This document shows positions 43,223 to 46,300 of a stretch of DNA of 46,300 nt, one piece after another. How positions within the stretch are numbered: the first letter of the stretch is position 1; each line of letters begins with the position of its first letter. The notes beneath the pieces were generated by a model. The model was given only the letters and a program-made list of their open reading frames with translations. It did not search any database and was not told where the DNA came from. A program made the translations under genes and the position numbers. Source of the stretch: Mycolicibacter senuensis (GTDB taxonomy: Bacteria > Actinomycetota > Actinomycetes > Mycobacteriales > Mycobacteriaceae). The stretch lies in the NCBI RefSeq assembly GCF_003284925.1, contig NZ_QMEX01000019.1, positions 1 to 46,300 of the forward strand, written 5' to 3'.

Positions 43223-45823
43223 ATGGCAGGCGGTTGGCGGCTGCTCGATCGCCCCGCGGAATACGAGGCGATCCGCTCCTCGCTGAGCGACGAGGACAGT
43301 CGCGGCGTGGTGCTGGTGGGCTCCGCGGGAGTCGGCAAGACCACGTTGGCCCGTGCCGTCACCGCATCATTGCGCTCGCAGGTGCACTGGGCGGCGTGCA
43401 CGGAATCCTCGCGCAGTATCCCCCTGGGGGTGTTCGCCCAATGGGTGGAGCCGTCCGCATCCCGTGACCCGATCGCGCTGCTGATGTCGGCGCGCAAATC
43501 CCTTCTCGCCAACGGCGATACCGTTATCGGCGTCGACGACGCCCACCTGTTGGACCAACTGACGGCCACCCTGCTGCACCAGCTCGTGGTCGAGCGGGCG
43601 GCGCGGGTGGTGGCCACCGTGCGTAGCGGCGAACCGGTTCTCGACGCGGTCACCGCGCTGTGGAAGGACGGGAACCTGCAACGGCTCGAACTCGAGGTGT
43701 TCACCAAGGAACAATGTGTCGCGCTGGTCGAATCGGTCCTCGGTGGGACGCTCGAGGGGCTCAGCGCCGACGTCATGTGGGAATCGACGGGCGGCAATCC
43801 GCTGTTCCTGCGCCACCTGGTGGAGGGGGCCGTCGATGCGGGGACCCTGGCCGAAGTCAACGGAGTGTGGCAGCTGCGTGGCCGGACGACGGTGCCGTCC
43901 GGCCTGGCGGCATTGCTCGATGAACGTCTCGACCGCGCCGGCGATGACGTCGTCGGCGCATTGAAGCTGTTGGCGCTGTGCGAACCACTCGACATCGACG
44001 CGCTGTGCGAGTTGGCCGGTGAGGAGGCGGTGGACGCCGCGGAGGTGCAGGGCCTGATCCGGGTCGCCCAGGACGGTCGGCACCCCACCGCGCGGTTCAG
44101 CCATCCGGTATTCGGTGACGTCGTCCGCCGCCGGGTCGGCACCGCGTCGTCGCGCAGCCTGCGGGGCCGGATCGTGCAGGTGCTTCGAGACCGTGAACTG
44201 GATTCGGCGGCGGACCGCATCCGGCTGGCGCACTTGTGTATCGACAGCGACCAGATCGTCGAAATGGACCTGCTCGTCAGCGCGGCCAAAGATGCGATCT
44301 TCCTGTCGAATCTCCCGCTTGGGGAGCGGCTGGCACGTGCGGCCTTTGAGCGGGGCGGTGGTTTGCGCGCCGCCGAGCTCCTGTCGCGGGCGCTGTTGTG
44401 GCAGGGGCATCCGGTACAAGCTGACGAGATCCTCACCCGTTTCGATCCCGCCCACCTCGATGAGCTGCAACTCGTGCAGTGGGGCATCCCGCGGCTGTCG
44501 ATCCTGTTCTGGTCGATGGGTGATATCGCGCAGGCCACCGAGCTGTTGGCGCTGTTGCGCACTCGCGTGCAACACCCGGCCCTGAAGCTCATCGTGGACG
44601 CCACCGGGTCGGCAATGGCGGTCCACCAGAACCAGATCGAGGAAGGACTGACCGCAGCCGAGCAGGTGCTGGCGGACCCTCAAGCCCCCAAGCAGGCCAT
44701 CGATTTCGCTGCCTTCGGTGCGGGACTCGCCATGCCGCTCGCGGGCCGCGGCGGCGATTTCGAACCGATCGCCGCCAGGTGTCGCGCCGAGCAGAAGGCC
44801 ACTGACGGCATGCTGCGGGTGATGGTGCGCTACGGCGATGTGCTGGCACTGACCTACCTCGGAAACCTCGACTTGGCCGATCAGCGGGTCGCTGACTACA
44901 CGCAGTTCTCCTCTGCCGAGCAGTTCGTCGGTTGGGCCATCGCCAAGATCATGGCCGGTCTGGTCGCGACGTATCGCGGCCGATTCCGCGAGGCGATCTC
45001 GTCGATGGAGCAGGCGATCGCGGCGCTGAACGCCGAGGCCTCACTGCCGTGGCAGCTACCCGCACGGGTGTTGCTGGTGCGCGCGTACGCCGCACTGACC
45101 AACGTCGACGAGGCCGAGCGGGTCCTCGACGACACCCAGGAGCACACCGGCCCGCACGAGGCGCTGTGGGAGCCGCAGGTGATGATCGCCAAGGCGTGGC
45201 TTGCCGCGGCCAAGGGCGGCGAACGCTCGGCGGTCGACTTGGCCCGCGCCGCCGCGGATCTCGCCCACACATCGGGACAGTACGCGGTGGAGGCCGAAGC
45301 GCTGCACCATGCCGCCCGGTTCGGTGACCGCACCGTCGCAGGCCGATTGGGGACATTGGCGACACGCATTGAGGGACCGGTCGCGGCCATGTACGCCCGA
45401 CACGCCGACGCCGTCGCCGCCTCCAAAGCGTCCGGCCTGGACGCGGTCAGTGTCGAATTCGAAGGCGCGGGTTTGATGTTGTCCGCCGCGGACGCCGCCG
45501 CGCAGGCGGTGCCGCTATACGAGCGTGCCGGTCAGCGGCGCCGTAGCGCGGAGTCGGCGGCGCGTGCGCTGTGGCTGGCCACCCAATGCGACGGGGCGAT
45601 GACACCGGCGATCAGAACCGCCGCGCGGCCCCTGCCGGTGACCTCCCGCGAGCGCGAGATCGCGGCGCTGATTGCCCGTGGTCTGTCAAATCGTCAGATC
45701 GCCGAGCGGCTGACCGTGTCGGTGCGCACGGTCGAAGGTCACATCTACCGAGCCTGCATCAAACTCGACATCGCCGATCGCGAGGAACTCGCGAAGATCG
45801 TCTGGCACGGCCCGACCACCTAG
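43223..45823 (+). CDS. Large ATP-binding LuxR-family (LAL) transcriptional regulator
   Basis: 866 aa. GSAGVGKTTLARAV (residues 33-46) is Walker A, and VIGVDDAHLLDQ (about 97-108) Walker B of the AAA/STAND ATPase domain. ESTGGNPLFLRHLVEGAVD near 195 is the GNP-type motif of this class. A long TPR-like helical region follows (about 330-780). The C-terminus, LPVTSREREIAALIARGLS then NRQIAERLTVSVRTVEGHIYR, is a full LuxR/GerE helix-turn-helix. LAL proteins are usually activators responding to a ligand or protein bound by the helical region. It is the only regulator in the island and the best candidate to bind the eleven GTAG-N4-CTAC boxes. Its own promoter lacks the box. Confidence 0.93.
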   Translation: MAGGWRLLDRPAEYEAIRSSLSDEDSRGVVLVGSAGVGKTTLARAVTASLRSQVHWAACTESSRSIPLGVFAQWVEPSASRDPIALLMSARKSLLANGDTVIGVDDAHLLDQLTATLLHQLVVERAARVVATVRSGEPVLDAVTALWKDGNLQRLELEVFTKEQCVALVESVLGGTLEGLSADVMWESTGGNPLFLRHLVEGAVDAGTLAEVNGVWQLRGRTTVPSGLAALLDERLDRAGDDVVGALKLLALCEPLDIDALCELAGEEAVDAAEVQGLIRVAQDGRHPTARFSHPVFGDVVRRRVGTASSRSLRGRIVQVLRDRELDSAADRIRLAHLCIDSDQIVEMDLLVSAAKDAIFLSNLPLGERLARAAFERGGGLRAAELLSRALLWQGHPVQADEILTRFDPAHLDELQLVQWGIPRLSILFWSMGDIAQATELLALLRTRVQHPALKLIVDATGSAMAVHQNQIEEGLTAAEQVLADPQAPKQAIDFAAFGAGLAMPLAGRGGDFEPIAARCRAEQKATDGMLRVMVRYGDVLALTYLGNLDLADQRVADYTQFSSAEQFVGWAIAKIMAGLVATYRGRFREAISSMEQAIAALNAEASLPWQLPARVLLVRAYAALTNVDEAERVLDDTQEHTGPHEALWEPQVMIAKAWLAAAKGGERSAVDLARAAADLAHTSGQYAVEAEALHHAARFGDRTVAGRLGTLATRIEGPVAAMYARHADAVAASKASGLDAVSVEFEGAGLMLSAADAAAQAVPLYERAGQRRRSAESAARALWLATQCDGAMTPAIRTAARPLPVTSREREIAALIARGLSNRQIAERLTVSVRTVEGHIYRACIKLDIADREELAKIVWHGPTT

Positions 45824-45838
45824 CCCACCGGCTGCGGT

Positions 45839-46300
45839 TCAGCCCTGCGCGCGACAGGACTGGCTCCAGCCGCTGGGGATCATCGGCAGCTGCGGTCCGC
45901 TGCCGAACCGATCGTCGGCGAGGGCGGTCAGCCCCGCCGCACGCCGGCCCGCATCGGCGACCGTGCCGACGAAGCCCAGCGTGCCGGCGCCGGAATCCGA
46001 TGCGCTCGGCGACTCGGTGAAGTCCGGCGACACCGCGATGTTCATGTCCATGTACTCGTCGCCGAACCCGTGCTGCTGGGTGCGGCGGCGCCGACGGCGC
46101 TGCTGGGCTTCGTGGAGCGCGGCGGCTGCCGCGGGTGCGGCTTGGCTCTCCGAGGCCTCCTCCTCGGCGCTGCGGGATCGGCGGGAGCCGGTGCGCTGTC
46201 GTTCCGAGGCCGAGGCGCTGCTCACCAGATACATCGAGGAAGTGGGCCCGAAACCGACGCCCGGGGGCCGGGGCCGCCCCGGCTGGCACCTGGAGTGCTC
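45839..46300 (-). CDS. PPE family protein of the PPW subfamily, C-terminal part (cut by window edge)
   Basis: The reverse strand is open from the window edge to a stop at 45839, about 153 residues. The reading PGVGFGPTSSMYLVSS, then a long Ala/Arg-rich segment (HEAQQRRRRRRTQQHG), EYMDMNIAVSPDF, SASDSGAGTLGFVGTV and PQLPMIPSGWSQ matches the C-terminus of PPE-PPW proteins, defined by GFxGT and PxxPxxW. The N-terminal PPE domain lies beyond the window. PPE-PPW proteins are type VII (ESX) substrates or cell-surface proteins. An internal ATG at 46234 is not the true start. Tail to tail with the LAL gene, 15 bp apart; it marks the right border of the island seen here. Confidence 0.82.
   Translation of the reverse strand, partial: EHSRCQPGRPRPPGVGFGPTSSMYLVSSASASERQRTGSRRSRSAEEEASESQAAPAAAAALHEAQQRRRRRRTQQHGFGDEYMDMNIAVSPDFTESPSASDSGAGTLGFVGTVADAGRRAAGLTALADDRFGSGPQLPMIPSGWSQSCRAQG

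Overview
The window is GC-rich DNA from a non-tuberculous member of the Mycobacteriaceae. The left 25 kb follows the gene order that Mycobacterium tuberculosis has from pabB to mazG (pabB, metG, tatD, rpfB, ksgA, ispE, pks16, pth, rplY, lpqT, prs, glmU, tRNA-Gln, TetR, mfd, mazG). It also has typical mycobacterial families: Rpf, a PE-PPE hydrolase, LpqT, a hemophore-like protein and a PPE-PPW protein. No tool was run; functions rest on motifs, family resemblance and synteny.

Backbone, 1-25165. Local additions to the conserved order are an ECF41 (SigJ-type) sigma factor coupled to an FAD oxidoreductase, with a visible SigJ-type promoter; a small F420-type (DUF385) protein; a cytosolic Ser/Thr kinase and a PE-PPE hydrolase wedged between ksgA and ispE; an SDR; two small secreted proteins; and an ArsC-like protein. 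A 64-bp imperfectly palindromic repeat occurs twice, once between pks16 and pth and once across the 5' end of glmU.

Accessory island, 25150-45823. Between mazG and the PPE gene lie about 20 kb of genes absent from the M. tuberculosis arrangement. They encode hydrolases of almost every class: an M4 protealysin-like metalloprotease, a papain-like C1 protease, an S8 subtilase, a DUF6345 protein with a clan-CD-like His/Cys pair, a peptidoglycan amidase, a phospholipase D, an alpha/beta hydrolase, and a haem alpha-dioxygenase/catalase-like fusion. Two proteases are followed directly by a likely cognate inhibitor (M4 by emfourin, papain by chagasin/I42). Two LysM proteins, a DUF5995 protein, two membrane proteins and two tiny proteins complete the set. 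I see no convincing Sec signal peptide on any of the hydrolases.

Control. All eleven transcription units of the island begin with the same 17-bp element, read in the direction of transcription: GTAG-N4-CTAC-TCGTG, followed 20-21 nt later by a -10 hexamer of the form NANNNT. This places the palindrome near -43, the position used by LuxR/FixJ-type activators that overlap the -35 region. The only regulator in the island is a large LAL protein (AAA-type ATPase plus C-terminal LuxR HTH) at its right end, which lacks the element at its own promoter. My reading is a one-regulator, eleven-promoter hydrolase/oxidase regulon with built-in protease inhibitors. It could be a regulated self-lysis, defence or antagonism system, or a set of cargo for non-classical export. 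The co-regulation is seen in the sequence; the biological purpose is inference.
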